Below, piece by piece: positions 53,641 through 63,701 of a stretch of 64,000 bases of DNA. Origin of the DNA: Zeus faber (Eukaryota > Chordata > Actinopteri > Zeiformes > Zeidae); assembly GCA_960531495.1 (NCBI GenBank), contig OY482849.1:1369399-1433398 (forward strand), given 5' to 3'. How positions within the stretch are numbered: position 1 is the stretch's first letter; each line of letters begins with the position of its first letter. The translations under genes and the position numbers were made by a program. The notes beneath the pieces were generated by a model, which made no database searches, was not told where the DNA came from, and saw only the letters and a program-made list of their open reading frames with translations.

Positions 53641-54273
53641 CAACCAGGACCTGGAGACAACCCTGAGGTGCCTTGTGTCCTCCAACCCTGCCTCCTGGAG
53701 CGAACGTCTAGTGTGGGCGGAATACGCTCACTCTGCGCTGCTCTTCCACCCGCATGTCCCCGTTTGAGTGCCAGTTCGGGTACGTACCTCCTCTGTTTCA
53801 GGAGCAGGAGGTGGGAGTGCCGTCAGCCCAGCGGTTTATCCAGCGGTGCCGACGGACCTGGCAGAGGGCTCGTCAGGCCCTGCTGAGGGCATCCCGGCAG
53901 CAGCAGATCCAGGCCAACCGACGGCGCAGACCAGCACCTATGCTCCGTCCGGGCCAGAAGGTCAGGCTGTCCACCAGGCACCTTCCATTACGGGTGGAGT
54001 CACGCAAGCTCGCGCCACGGTATGTTGGGCCCTTCAATATCATGCGGCGGGTCAATCCTGCCGCATACCGTCTTCTGCTTCCCATGTACGCCGGCTCCTG
54101 GACTCCCGTGGGGCCCTGCAATACCTGGTGGACTGGGAGGGTTACGGGCTGGAGGAGCGGTCCTGGGTTCCGGCCCGGGATGTCCTGGACCCCTCCCTGG
54201 TCCAGGATTTCCTCCGTCGCCACCCGGCACTTCCTGGGGGAACATCGGGAGCCATTCCTGGACGAGGGGGTCC
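53641..54273 (+). pseudogene. Gypsy copy 2 integrase C-terminal remnant and chromodomain
   Basis: Directly after ILSYRPG the sequence jumps to [12 protein letters not shown]-like coding, which in copy 1 follows the integrase Glu. The zinc finger and the D,D-E core, about 600 bp by comparison with copy 1, are therefore deleted. What remains: [19 protein letters not shown], the basic region [20 protein letters not shown], the GPY-type [20 protein letters not shown], and after a frameshift the chromodomain [19 protein letters not shown]. The 3' LTR follows. Confidence 0.9.
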
Positions 54274-54619
54274 TGTCAGGGTTCGCCCGGGTCCTACCAG
54301 CATCGGCCACTAGATGCCGCCAGTACTTCCTCTTCAATGTTGCTCTGTTTCACCTATTTCTGTTCCTGATTACCCTGCCTCATTAGGTTATATGTTGCAC
54401 CTGTGTCTCGTTTTGTCTACCCTATTTATACCCTGTCGTTTGTGTCCTTGGGCGCTCAGTCTTGAGTTTGTCTAGCTTCATGACAACGCTCTTGTTCCAA
54501 GCTCCCGAGACTTTGTTTTTTGCCCGTTTTTTGTACTTGTTTCAAGTAAACCTCTATTTTTGCCACCTCGCCTCTGCCTTGTTTTCTGGACCTGGGTTCG
54601 CTCAGCATACCTCGTAACA
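54274..54619 (+). repeat. Gypsy copy 2 3' LTR
   Basis: 346 bp. Same ends as the 5' LTR. The target duplication ACGTC follows immediately. Confidence 0.97.
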
Positions 54620-54649
54620 ACGTCAACTATAGCATACGTCATACAAATG

Positions 54650-56110
54650 TTTCTCCTGTTCTTATGATGCTTTTTCATGCTCAGCTAAATACAGGAACCA
54701 TCAGCTAGATACAGGAACCATGGGCCAAATGGTAAGCGATCTATGAGATGTTTAGAGGCCATATCTGTACCGATATGAGGTTTCCTGTAAGAAAAATTAG
54801 TCCACATATACTTTATTTTACTTGCCATTGGCATTCCAACGCATATCCTTTGTTGGTGACACAAGATGTCTTCCAGCACATCACTTCGTTGGAGCTTGGC
54901 ACGCTACTGTTGGAGTAGGCCACTGCTTCCATACTCATTAGGTTCCAACACAGCTGTAGGCTATACAGTGAAGAAATGTAGATTTCTTCACTGTAGAGTG
55001 GGGGCAGCATTCAGAGTAGTCTTCCTCAGTCGTCCGTTGAAGAGTGGGAAATCAGTCTTATCCAATCTCTGAATCCTTAGGAGTAGTACTCCAGGTAGGG
55101 TTTACTGCTCCATCATGAACGGTCGCCACCTCCACTTGACTAGTTACTTGGCACAACCATGAGATTCCCGCTGCTGCTGATATCTACAACAGGGTGGCCC
55201 CCCATCGTCCAAAGTTCAGTTCCACCCAGGTGAACCAATCTTTCTCATGTCCTGCATCGCCTTTACTTCCTTTCTGATGTTCTTAATTTTGTCCATGGCT
55301 TTAGTCAGTGTTCCTTCCGTGGAGGTGTTGTCGGGAATGAAGGTACAACATATGTCTCCTATCAGAGCGACCTTTCTCAGCCAGGAGCCAGTTTAAAGAT
55401 TGTAAATTTTGCCAGGTCAAGGCACTAGTTGCTGATAGCTGTTTGCCTAATGCTGAGAGAGCTTCATCTGTCTAATTGATGAATCTATGTTGATTGTAAT
55501 TGATTCAGTCAATGTTATTGTTTGGGGTGATACACACCAAGATGTATTTGAATCTTGCTGCTATTCGATTTCTATCCTTGAATTTGTCCGGGATACCCCT
55601 GGGTTCTCCTATACTATTTATGGTGACTTGGGGATCAGGTTCGTACGCTCTCTTTGTTCTCATTTTCCCGTGGTGTGGGTTCTTAACCAAAGCGTCGGCG
55701 GGAAAATATGCTATTTTCATAATTGCCTGTACTCTAGCACATCTACCTGACCAGTCTTCGCGCACGGTTGAGCGTAATTTGTCTTCATCATCCAACCAAT
55801 ATTGGTCTGCGACTGGCAGAGTTTGTTTATGGTAGACGCGCGTAGGGGGCTGAGTGTTAGTTTGTTTTCCTTTTAATACTTAGGCCACATGACTCCCTTC
55901 CAGGCAGTTGAAGTCTGAAATGTACCAAATGGTCGAGCAGTATTCGTCGGGCAACTGTCCTGCAGGGGTTTGTCTATTATGTCATTCATAACACTCAAAT
56001 TCTCCACCCAACCATAATTTTTGCCCTTTAGTGGGATATAGGTTATCAAATCTGGGGACAGCCTGAAATCTATTGCTTTACATTCTTTTCCTACCCTTGT
56101 GTCTCAATGG
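54650..56110 (-). pseudogene. ERV-C env remnant
   Basis: On minus, surface-subunit sequence runs from about 56105 to 55830 (RLSPDLITYIPLKGKNYGW). Near 55660 a furin-type site RTKR follows HHGKM, and then the transmembrane subunit: VTINSIGEPRGIPDKFKDRN, ITPNNNIDWINY-like, and WQNLQSLNWLLAEKG, an immunosuppressive-domain-like helix at about 55400-55370. Further pieces (GHEKDWFTWVELNFG at about 55220) lead to broken C-terminal sequence. Frameshifts are frequent. A 14-bp perfect hairpin lies at 54964-54995. Its orientation is opposite to ERV-C pol on the right, so either an inversion occurred or a second provirus is involved. Confidence 0.7.
54964..54995. repeat. Perfect 14-bp inverted repeat with 4-nt loop
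   Basis: TACAGTGAAGAAAT (54964-54977), GTAG, ATTTCTTCACTGTA (54982-54995). It lies inside the env remnant. Confidence 0.95.
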
Positions 56111-56113
56111 TCC

Positions 56114-56240
56114 AGGGAGTACAGCTAGTGACCAGCTCCATTATAATGGGTAAACAAGGAGGAGCCATGGCGGTAGAAAACTCCCCTTATTTGACGAAGG
56201 AATTCCCCATCAAGAATAGTAGTCCACACATTATCCTCTC
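56114..56240 (+). other. ERV-C 5' coding/leader fragment, plus orientation
   Basis: It reads GGAGTACAGCTAGTGACCAG, then an ATG (ATGGGTAAACAAGGAGGAG) and a frame AMAVENSPYLTKE. The same sequence recurs inverted at 63702-63785. It is probably an N-terminal env or leader segment. Its strand is opposite to the env pieces immediately to its left, which places an inversion junction at about 56112. Confidence 0.55.
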
Positions 56241-56289
56241 ATCACTGCTGATGTTTGGTGAGTCCAATCCAATCCACTAACATTAATGA

Positions 56290-57606
56290 CTGTTACTCTG
56301 CTTTACAAATTCTTGTATTTATAAACCATAGAACCAAATCACGTAACTTCCCTGTAACATACAGGAATCTAAACAATTTATTACCGGTGTGGAATTCATC
56401 CGTCCGTCCCCCACAAAGCCATGCATCTAGAACAATAAAAATGGCTTTATTAAACATCAGGTCGCGAACAAATAAGTCATTTTTAGTTAACGACCTTATA
56501 AGTAGCCATAACCTGAATTTCACTATACTGACTGAGACCCCCGGCTGGATAGAAATGGCACTGTCGCACTCATTGAGACAACACCTCCTAATTTCAAATT
56601 CATCCAAACCACTAGAGCTGATAAGAGAGGCGATGGAATAGCTGCTGTCATCTCAGTTATCATAAACAGTTTACCTTCAGATTAACAACTATCTTACATC
56701 AAACAGCCTTTTTTATACTTATCAATCTGGTTTTTGACCTCAGCATAGCACAGAAACAGTACTTATTTAAGCTGTGAATGAGCTGCATATAAACACTAAT
56801 TCTAAAAAAATATATCCGTTCTTCTGCTCCTGGATCTCAGTGCTGCCTTTGACACTGTTTACCATTATATGGCCAGTGCGATTACAAAAATCCGTCCGCT
56901 TATCTGGCCCACTTCTTAACTGGTTCAGAACCTACCTACAGGGCAGGCAGTTCTTTGTGTCCATTGGAGATATCTCGAACAAAGTGTATTTTATGTGGAG
57001 TGCCCCGAGGTTCGATTTTTGGACCATTATTGTTTAACCTCTATATGCACACATTATAAACAAACACAAAATGAATTACCATAATTATGCAGATGATTCA
57101 CAACTGTACATATCCCTATCTCATGATGACCTACATCCCCTACACTCCCTCATCTATGGTGCGAAGGCTCAGAGACAGAAAATTGCAGCTCATCTCACTT
57201 CCCTGTCTCTGGAGAGCAAGGATGAAGCAGAAATCTGGGTGTAATCATAGACAGCGATCTAAATTTTGAGAGCCATATCAATCACATCAAAAAATCTGCT
57301 TTCTACCATCTAAAAAAAAAATCTCAATTAAGAGGCTTCCTGTCAAAAGCAGACTCAAAAAAAATAATCCATGCATTCATAACGAGTAGTAATGGCCTAT
57401 ACACCGTCCTCCCAAAATCAGCTGTGCAGCGACTACATTTCCAATCCAAGATGCGGCTGCACGCGTTCTCACTGGGACTAAAAAGTTTGAACACATTACA
57501 CCTGTTCATAGATCTCCTCATCGGCTCCCCATTAAAACTAGGATTGATTTTTAGATTCTGCTATGTGTATATAAAGCTCTAAATGGCCTTGTACCTCAAT
57601 ATATGA

Positions 57607-57695
<89 letters not shown>

Positions 57696-57882
57696 AGTGT
57701 CCTGTATGTTGTGAGATTTGTGTGTGTGTTCTGTATGTTGTCAGATTTGTTTATTCTGCACTGACTGTTCTGATGATTGCACAGACATTTTATATATTTT
57801 CTTTGATTGTATTTCTCTGCAAAGTGCATTGTGTTGTCCTGGAATGAAATGTGCTTTAAAATAAAGTGTGACTTGACTTGAT
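56290..57882 (+). mobile_element. L2-type LINE remnant, heavily decayed
   Basis: Endonuclease start (MALLNIRSRTNKSFLVNDLI, FTILTETPGW), RT motif A LLLLDLSAAFDTVYHYM at about 56825 (Asp present), PLLNWFRTYLQGRQFFVSIG, a YADDSQLYISLSHDDLH motif C at about 57085, KQKSGC/NLGVIIDSDL-like, and a thumb piece (VYKALNGLVPQYM). The (GT)n tract interrupts the 3' end, which closes with AATAAAGTGTGACTTGACTTG at 57882. Parts between endonuclease and RT are deleted. It inserted within ERV-C, just upstream of the linker-domain remnant. Confidence 0.8.
57607..57690. repeat. (GT)n microsatellite inside the L2 3' region
   Basis: About 40 GT repeats, followed by two diverged copies of TTCTGTATGTTGT(C/G)AGATTTG-like sequence at about 57700-57750. 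Confidence 0.98.
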
Positions 57883-58110
57883 TACAATTTACGTAAGTCC
57901 AGGATACAAACCAAAACATTTGGGTCCAATGAATAAAGAAGTCTCTCAGACTACATATAACCCAACTCAGAATAAACAAATATGGCACAGTGTGGATGGG
58001 AATTATAGCAAGATAATGATTTCTGCATCTAGGCCCAGTACAACCCGGAATGGTAAGGCTTCCACAAGTCTCTGAATTCAAACCAAAACTTGAATTTGAA
58101 AGACAAAATG
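57883..58110 (+). pseudogene. ERV-C PR-RT linker domain, C-terminal part
   Basis: The frame ITIYVSPGYKPKHLGPMNKE begins exactly at the L2 end. It corresponds to the region from just after the second His motif to the LGPM/IGPW element of the ERV-A and ERV-B linker domains. NPTQNKQIWHSVDGNYSK then leads to RT. The half with the two His motifs is lost to the L2 insertion. It supports the domain being general to these proviruses. Confidence 0.5.
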
Positions 58111-58870
58111 ATGGCTTCTGTGCATGCTAACCTCTGGTCACAACATAACACTGACATAGGATTAAATAAATCCAAACAACCCGTTGAAATCAAGCTAAAA
58201 ACAGGCTGTAGGCCACAATGAAAAATGCAATACGCCCTTAAACCACAAGCTGCAGAAGGAATTGCTAACAATAGAGGGACTTTTGAAAGCTGGAGTGCTT
58301 AAACCTGAACCCCACCCAGTTAGCTGCAACCTATACTACCAGTCCTCAAAGCAGACAAAGACAAATACTGATTAGTGAATTACCTAAGAGCAGTAAACTA
58401 AGGATGAGAAGATTATCAATCAGAAGTACCGAACCCACTCATACTGCTTTCAAATGTTCCCCCAGATGCAAAATGGTTTACAGTAATTTATCTTTGTTCA
58501 GCACTCTTTAGCATGCCTTCAAGCTAGACCTTCAAGTAGACATCTATTTCCATTCACATACTGTATAGGAACCAGTCCTATGCACACACAAGAGTGCCCC
58601 AAGGCTTAAAGCATAGGCCCCACATTTTTAACAAAGATTTTGAGGATTTGCCTGAAACAAGTACAGCAATACAGTATGTAGATGATATCATCTTGTGTTC
58701 ATCAGACCTGAATATATGGCACAAAGACTCACAAACTCTGTTGACTCTTTTGGCACAACGAGGGCACAAAGCTTCGTTGAAGGAATTGCTTTATTGCCAG
58801 AATAAGGTCAAATATGATGACCTTTTTAGAAATGGCAGGGTATAGTTCAGAATGCATAGAAACTTATTCA
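58111..58870 (+). pseudogene. ERV-C reverse transcriptase remnant
   Basis: N-terminal pieces: LNHKLQKELLTIEGLLKAGV, then a deletion. Palm: PQGLKHRPHIFNKDFEDL and TAIQYVDDIILCSSD, with YVDD intact at about 58675-58686. Thumb: LLAQRGHKASLKELLYCQNKV and a decayed continuation (CIETYSTMVAPLRAM). RT motif A is not visible, so part of the palm is missing. The frame resumes with RNase H to the right of the LINE at 59425-62341. Confidence 0.8.
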
Positions 58871-59412
58871 ACTATGGTAGCCCCATTGAGGGCAATGATT
58901 GTAGTATGATTTCAAGCTAATTTTTAAGGGAATCAATGAATAAGTAAACATGTCTTCGTGTTGGGTATGCCACAATTAGAAGCAGATGTAGAATGCAGGC
59001 AGGAGGCTCCTTACATCAATCATCTATAGACAAGGAATGCAGAGGTTTCAAATCAACCTCATGATATGTATGTCTGCATGAAGACAATATATAACATATT
59101 CAGACATAATATGAATAAGATATAATGTATTAAGACATAAAATGAACAATGTATTCAGACAATATAAATAAGAGTGAAAGCATGTTTCGACAGAGAGGCC
59201 TCTGAAAAGCCAGAGGGGTGTGGGGGTCACTTTGAGTGACCTGCGGCCTCTCTCAGAGGTAGATTAGGCTTCTAAGTAATGATCTCCATATGGTGGTAAG
59301 CTCAGAATATTTGAGGAAAATAGGAGGGAAAAACATTAGAAAGACAAAGAGGAGTCAATGTTTTGAAAATAATATATTACTTGCAAGCCAAAGAGTTTCT
59401 TCAGTGTACTCT
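58871..59412. other. Decayed ERV-C DNA without clear genes
   Basis: It includes the repeated words ATTCAGACA(T)AATATGAATAAGA at about 59099-59172 and a two-stem hairpin at 59192-59253 (outer AGAGAGGCC/GGCCTCTCT, inner GGTCACT-TTG-AGTGACC). Confidence 0.5.
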
Positions 59413-59724
59413 GCAGACCTCACTTAATCTACCCACGGGGGGTGCACAAGCCAGTGTATCATCAGTGCTGATCCCAATTCCGGATGAATAGAGAGGGTTG
59501 CCTCAGGAAGGGCATCCAGCATAAAATCCATGCCAAATCAGACATGTGGACAACAATTCTGATTTCCATACTGGATCCGTCAAGGCCCGGGTTAACGACG
59601 ACTGCCACTGGTGCTATCTAACAGGGTGCCAGTGGAAATTGTGCTACTGTCGGCCGAAGAAGAAGAAGAGGGGGAAGACAGGTCCGGAGACAGCAGGAGA
59701 GGAAGAAGGATAGGAGAGTAAAGT

Positions 59725-60580
59725 TTGAACATTGGCACTATGAATGGTAAAGAGAGACAGCTGGCTGACATGATGGAGAGAAGGAAGGTAGATGTACTAT
59801 GTGTACAAGAGACCAGGTGGAAGGGGAGTAAGGCCAGAAGTATCAGAGCCGGGTACAAACTGTTCTACCATGGAGTGGATGGCAGAAGAAATGGGGTAGG
59901 GATAGTCTTGAAAGAAAAATATGCCAAGAGTGTTCTGGAGGTGACGAGAGTGTCTGATTGAGTGATGAGCATGAAGCTGGAAATTGACGGGGTTATAATG
60001 AATGTGGTCAGTGCATATGCTCCCCAAGTTGGGTGTGAGATGGAAGAGAAAGAAGAATTCTTTAGTGAGTTGGATGTAGTGGTGGAGAGCTTCCCCAAGG
60101 GAGAGAGAGTGGTCATTGGAGCAAATCTCAATGGGCATGTTGGCGAAGGAATCAGAGACATATGTTACGAGAAGGTGATGGGTAGGTATGGTGTCAAGGA
60201 GAGGAATGTGGAAGGACAGATGGTGGTGGATTTCACCAAAAGGATGGAATTGGCTGTTGTGAATACGTATTTCAAGAAGAGGGAGGAAAACAGGGTGACA
60301 TACAAGAGGAAGGTGCACACAGGTGAACTACATCTTATGCAGGAGGTGCAATCTGAAAGTGATAGTGATAGCAACTGCAAAGTAGTGGTAGGGGAGTGTA
60401 TTGATAGGCAGCATCTGATGGTGGTCTGGAGGACAACTCTGGAGGCCACGAAGAGGAAGCATGTTAAAGAAGAGCCAAGGATTAAATGGTGGAAGTTGAA
60501 AAAGGAGGAGTGTTGCATGCAATTTAGGGAAGAGGTCAGGCAGGCAATAGTTGGGAATGGACGGTTACAGATGACTGGAA
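59725..60580 (+). pseudogene. RTE LINE endonuclease domain
   Basis: Frame 1: MNIGTMNGKERQLADMMERR, VDVLCVQETRWKGSKA (catalytic Glu), GYKLFYHGVDGRRNGVGIV. After a stop at about 59960: MSMKLEIDGVIMNVVSAYAP, VIGANLNGHVGEG (expected D in GDxN is Asn/Ala-altered), VVDFTKRMELAVVNTYFKK, VVVGECIDRQHLMVV. This is an APE-type endonuclease that would nick target DNA. The D-to-A change in the G-A-N-L-N motif and the stop indicate an inactive copy. Confidence 0.85.
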
Positions 60581-60584
60581 AAAA

Positions 60585-60732
60585 ACGCAACACACCACAC
60601 TACAACACATGCTTGCACACACACACACACATGCACATGCTTTGATGGTGGCCGGTGAAATGGATCCTCTGCTTTTGACCCATCCTGGCTTGTCCTTCCT
60701 CCGGGGGCACAGCCAGGAGCAGTGGGCTGGAA
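60585..60732 (-). mobile_element. SINE 3' fragment (same family as 10736-11160)
   Basis: On minus it reads CCAGCCCACTGCTCCTGGCT...GTGTGCAAGCATGTGTTGTAG. This matches the 3' third of the SINE at about 10996-11125, including GGATGGGTCAAAAGCAGAGG. The tRNA head is absent. It sits between the endonuclease and RT parts of the RTE LINE. Confidence 0.85.
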
Positions 60733-61753
60733 AGAGTAATACAAATGCAATGTTTGCTTTAAGAATGCTGATGGAAAAGTACAAGGAAGGCCAGAGGAAG
60801 TTGCACTGCGTCTTTGTGGATTTAGAGAAAGCATATGATAGGGTGCTGAGAGAGGAAGTGTGGTATTGCATGAGGAAGTCGGGGGTGGCAGAGAAGTACG
60901 TAAGAGTGGAACAGGATATGTATGAGGGCAGTAAGACAGTAGTAAGGTGTGTAGAAGGCGTGACGAAGGCATCCAAAGTGGAGGTGGGATTGCATCAAGG
61001 ATCAGCTCTGAGCCCTTTCTTGTTTGCAATGGTGGTCAGGTGATGGTCAGATGAAATCAGGCAGGAGTCTCCGTGGACTATGATGTTTGTGGATGACATT
61101 GTGATGTGTAGTGAGAGTAGGGAGCAGGTTGAGGAGAGCCTGGAGAAGTGGATGCATGCATTAGAGAGAAGAGGAATGAAAGTCAGCAGGAGTAAATCAG
61201 AATACATGTGCCTGAATGGGAGGGAGGGCGGCGAAAAGCTGAGAATGCAAGGAGTGGAGGTGGAGAAGGCAGATGAGTTCAAGTACTTGGGGTCAACCAT
61301 CCAAAGCAGCGGAGAGTGCGGGAGAGAGGTGAAGAAGACAGTACAGGCAGGGTTGAATGGGTGGAGTAGAGTGTCCGGAGTGATCTGTGACACAAGGGTT
61401 TAAGCGTGAAAGGGAAGGTCTACAGGGCGGTAGTGAGACCAGCTATGTTGTACGGTTTAGAGGCGGTGGACCTGATAAAAAGGCAGGTGGCTGAACTGGA
61501 GGTGGCAGAGTTGAGGATGTTGAGATTTTCATTGGGAGTGACAAGGATGGAGAGGATTAAGAATGAGTACGTCAGAGGGGCAACTTAGGTTGGACAGTTT
61601 GGTGGAAAAGCGAAAGAGGCGAGATTGAGATGGTTTGGACACGTGTGTAGGAGAGATGAGAGTTACTTTGGGAGAAGGATGCTGAGAATGGAGCTGCCAG
61701 GCAAGAGGAAAAGAGGAAGGCCGAAGAGAAGGTTTATGGATGTGGTGAGGGAG
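60733..61753 (+). pseudogene. RTE LINE reverse transcriptase remnant
   Basis: [20 protein letters not shown], then [18 protein letters not shown] (motif A, Asp present), [20 protein letters not shown] (motif B), TMMFVDDIVMCSESREQVEE (motif C, VDD intact), and the C-terminal EYMCLNGREGGEKLRMQG, MLYGLEAVDLIKRQVAELEV and LRFSLGVTRMERIKNEY. Stops occur at about 61043 and 61403. The N-terminal RT fingers are missing together with the deleted linker. Confidence 0.88.
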
Positions 61754-62214
61754 TGTTACAGAAATTAAAGGGTCGCTTTCATCTGCAGTTTGTCAATTGG
61801 TGGTCTCAAATAAAGAGGCAGACAGACGCTGGTTTTACTTGTACAATGGTCGCATCAGAGATGTGCTCTCAAGCAGCTCTCTGAGTCGAATAGTTTATTT
61901 TGGGACGTCAGAAACAGTATTTAGTCAGTTTGGCGTCACAGATTCATACGTGTTCAAGATAAGGCGAACTCTGTGACAAGTGAAGTAGAGAATGTTGTTC
62001 TCGCTCTCCGCAGTGCATCACAGTGAGGCCTAAACACTGATAGCTGTGTCTGGACTCCGAGACTGGGATGTCTATGGGAATTAACACTATGTGCTGAAAA
62101 TAAAGATCTGTGACTGGGGTTATATGAGGTTGTGTTGTTCATTATCAGTGTGCATACAGTATATGTTTATGTGATTACATAGATTTAGATATATTGTGAC
62201 ATTATATTGTTACA
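61754..62214 (+). mobile_element. Solo LTR nested in the RTE LINE
   Basis: 461 bp, starts TGTTACAGAAATT and ends ATTGTTACA. Flanked by a 4-bp duplication GGAG (61750-61753 and 62215-62218). A polyadenylation signal AAAATAAAGATCTG is at about 62097. Comparison with the other copy of this LINE (36826-37500) confirms that GTGAGGGAG and GACATGC are contiguous without it. No internal retroviral sequence remains. Orientation is inferred from the AATAAA. Confidence 0.85.
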
Positions 62215-62218
62215 GGAG

Positions 62219-62341
62219 GACATGCAGGCGGTTGGTGTAAGGGAGGAAGATGCGCAGAACAGAAGGTATTGGATGCAGATGATCTGCTGTGGCGACCCCT
62301 AACGGGAGCAGCCGAAAGAAGAAGAAGAAGAAGAAGACTCG
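62219..62341 (+). mobile_element. RTE LINE 3' terminus
   Basis: It continues the C-terminal coding (VREEDAQNRRY-like) and ends AACGGGAGCAGCCGAAAG(AAG)n. The right target duplication follows. Confidence 0.85.
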
Positions 62342-62559
62342 GCAGACCTCACTCATACTGGTTATTTTTTCATAAAAGTCGTATCTGTGTAATCAACTTT
62401 TCTCAAGTGCTGCCTATTTGTTAAACAACCTAAGACTGGGTGTTTTCTCCACGACATGATCAAAGCACATGGAGCTGGAAATCTACAGAGTATTTTAGAA
62501 TGGACTAATGAGCGACACAGCATTTGAAACAAAAGACTGCCCTGCAACAAGCACCAGCT

Positions 62560-63260
62560 CTAGCATTACCAGACTAAACTAAGCCATTCCATCTGTTTGT
62601 GTCTCATCAACAGGAACACGCATGTGGAGTGTTAACTCAAACGACAGGAACAGGACTCCACGCCCATAAAGATACTTACTCACCATAAACTTGTGAACCT
62701 AATAAAAAAATGCAAGTTTGTTCTTTCTGCTCAAAGGCAAAATGACTATCACCGTTTACGACAATACCCAGACATCACAATATTCGTCTGCAGTATTAAG
62801 AACCCAAGACTCCAACCCAGTAACATGAGTGTTTGGCGGAAGTGGAAATATTTGCTAAACTTGGACTTTGACTGAAGCCAATGTGACTTTAGTTGTTGAT
62901 GGCTTCTGCTAAAAGGAGACCATCTCTCAGCAGGATATGCTTGAAAGTAAAAATGACATTACAGCAATCCTCCAAGGAAAAATTATAAATATATACACAG
63001 ACTCCGCATACGCACATGGTGCCTTTTTTGTGCCACATGGAAAGCTTGGGGGTTCAAGAGGGCTGAGGGTTCACCCATCCAACACTATGAACAGATTCTT
63101 AAACTGTTACAAGTAATGATGAAACCCACAAAATTTGCCTTGATAAATTCTGCAGCTCACAAGTCAGGCAAATCCTTTATAACTACAGGCAACAATGCAG
63201 CAGATTTAGCAGCTAAAGCTGCGGCTACAAACGATCCAAAGGCAATACTGGCCATACACA
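62560..63260 (+). pseudogene. ERV-C connection and RNase H remnant
   Basis: Connection: HLFVSHQQEHACGVL-like sequence at about 62590-62640. RNase H: a decayed first strand with VVDGF at about 62895, then IINIYTDSAYAHGAFF (catalytic Asp), IQHYEQILKLLQVMMKPTKF, NSAAHKSGKSFITTGN and NAADLAAKAAATN. Broken by several frameshifts. It follows the RT remnant across the RTE insertion. Confidence 0.8.
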
Positions 63261-63701
63261 GACCTGGAGGATCAGGTCATGGCAAAAGACTTTAATACTC
63301 CTACAAGAAGAAGTGCGGTAGGCGACAAACATCTTTGGGAACAAAAAGGAGCAACACAGGATGACAAGGGCATATGGAGAATGCATGGTGGCTTTGTTCT
63401 AGCCCCAGACGGTCAGCTTCCCTTGTTCATACATGATACACATGGGCTAGCCCATTGTGCAAGGGGGGCAGTATTCAGAGAAATAACGGAATGGAATTTT
63501 TGTGCTCCAAAATAAAGTAGATGCAGTATTAACCAGATGCGAAACAAGCCTAAAAAGTAATATTGGGAAAGGAGTAACTACTCCAATAGAACATATCCCA
63601 GTCCCTGAAGGTCCTTTTAAACATATAACGATGGATTTTATAGAAATAAGATCAAACCCATACAAGGGAAAAGATACATTTTGATAGTAGTGGACAGATT
63701 C
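63261..63701 (+). pseudogene. ERV-C integrase N-terminal remnant
   Basis: Zinc-binding start with FIHDTHGLAHCARGAV (His pair), then VDAVLTRCETSLKSNIGKG, where one Cys of the expected pair is changed. The core begins with ITMDFIEIRSNPYKGK (first catalytic Asp). The coding then ends abruptly at about 63701, where it runs into an inverted ERV-C segment. The second Asp and the Glu are not present in the window. Confidence 0.8.

Larger units (their letters stand above)
50396..54619 (+). mobile_element. Ty3/Gypsy chromovirus-like retrotransposon, copy 2 (both LTRs)
   Basis: The 5' LTR lies at 50396-50746 and the 3' LTR at 54274-54619. TSDs ACGTC are at 50391-50395 and 54620-54624. A PPT-like GACGAGGGGGTCC precedes the 3' LTR. 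Order: gag, protease, RT, RNase H, truncated integrase, chromodomain. It lacks most of the integrase core through an internal deletion near 53640. The full family element would be longer. Confidence 0.97.
59413..62353 (+). mobile_element. RTE-type LINE inserted in ERV-C
   Basis: 12-bp target duplications GCAGACCTCACT lie at 59413-59424 and 62342-62353. The 5' region (GGAAGGGCATCCAGCATAAA), an endonuclease, a partial RT and a 3' end with GGCGACCCCTAACGGGAGCA and (GAA)n are present. It is internally deleted between endonuclease and RT, where a SINE fragment sits, and it is interrupted by a solo LTR. Same family as 36826-37500. Confidence 0.9.
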
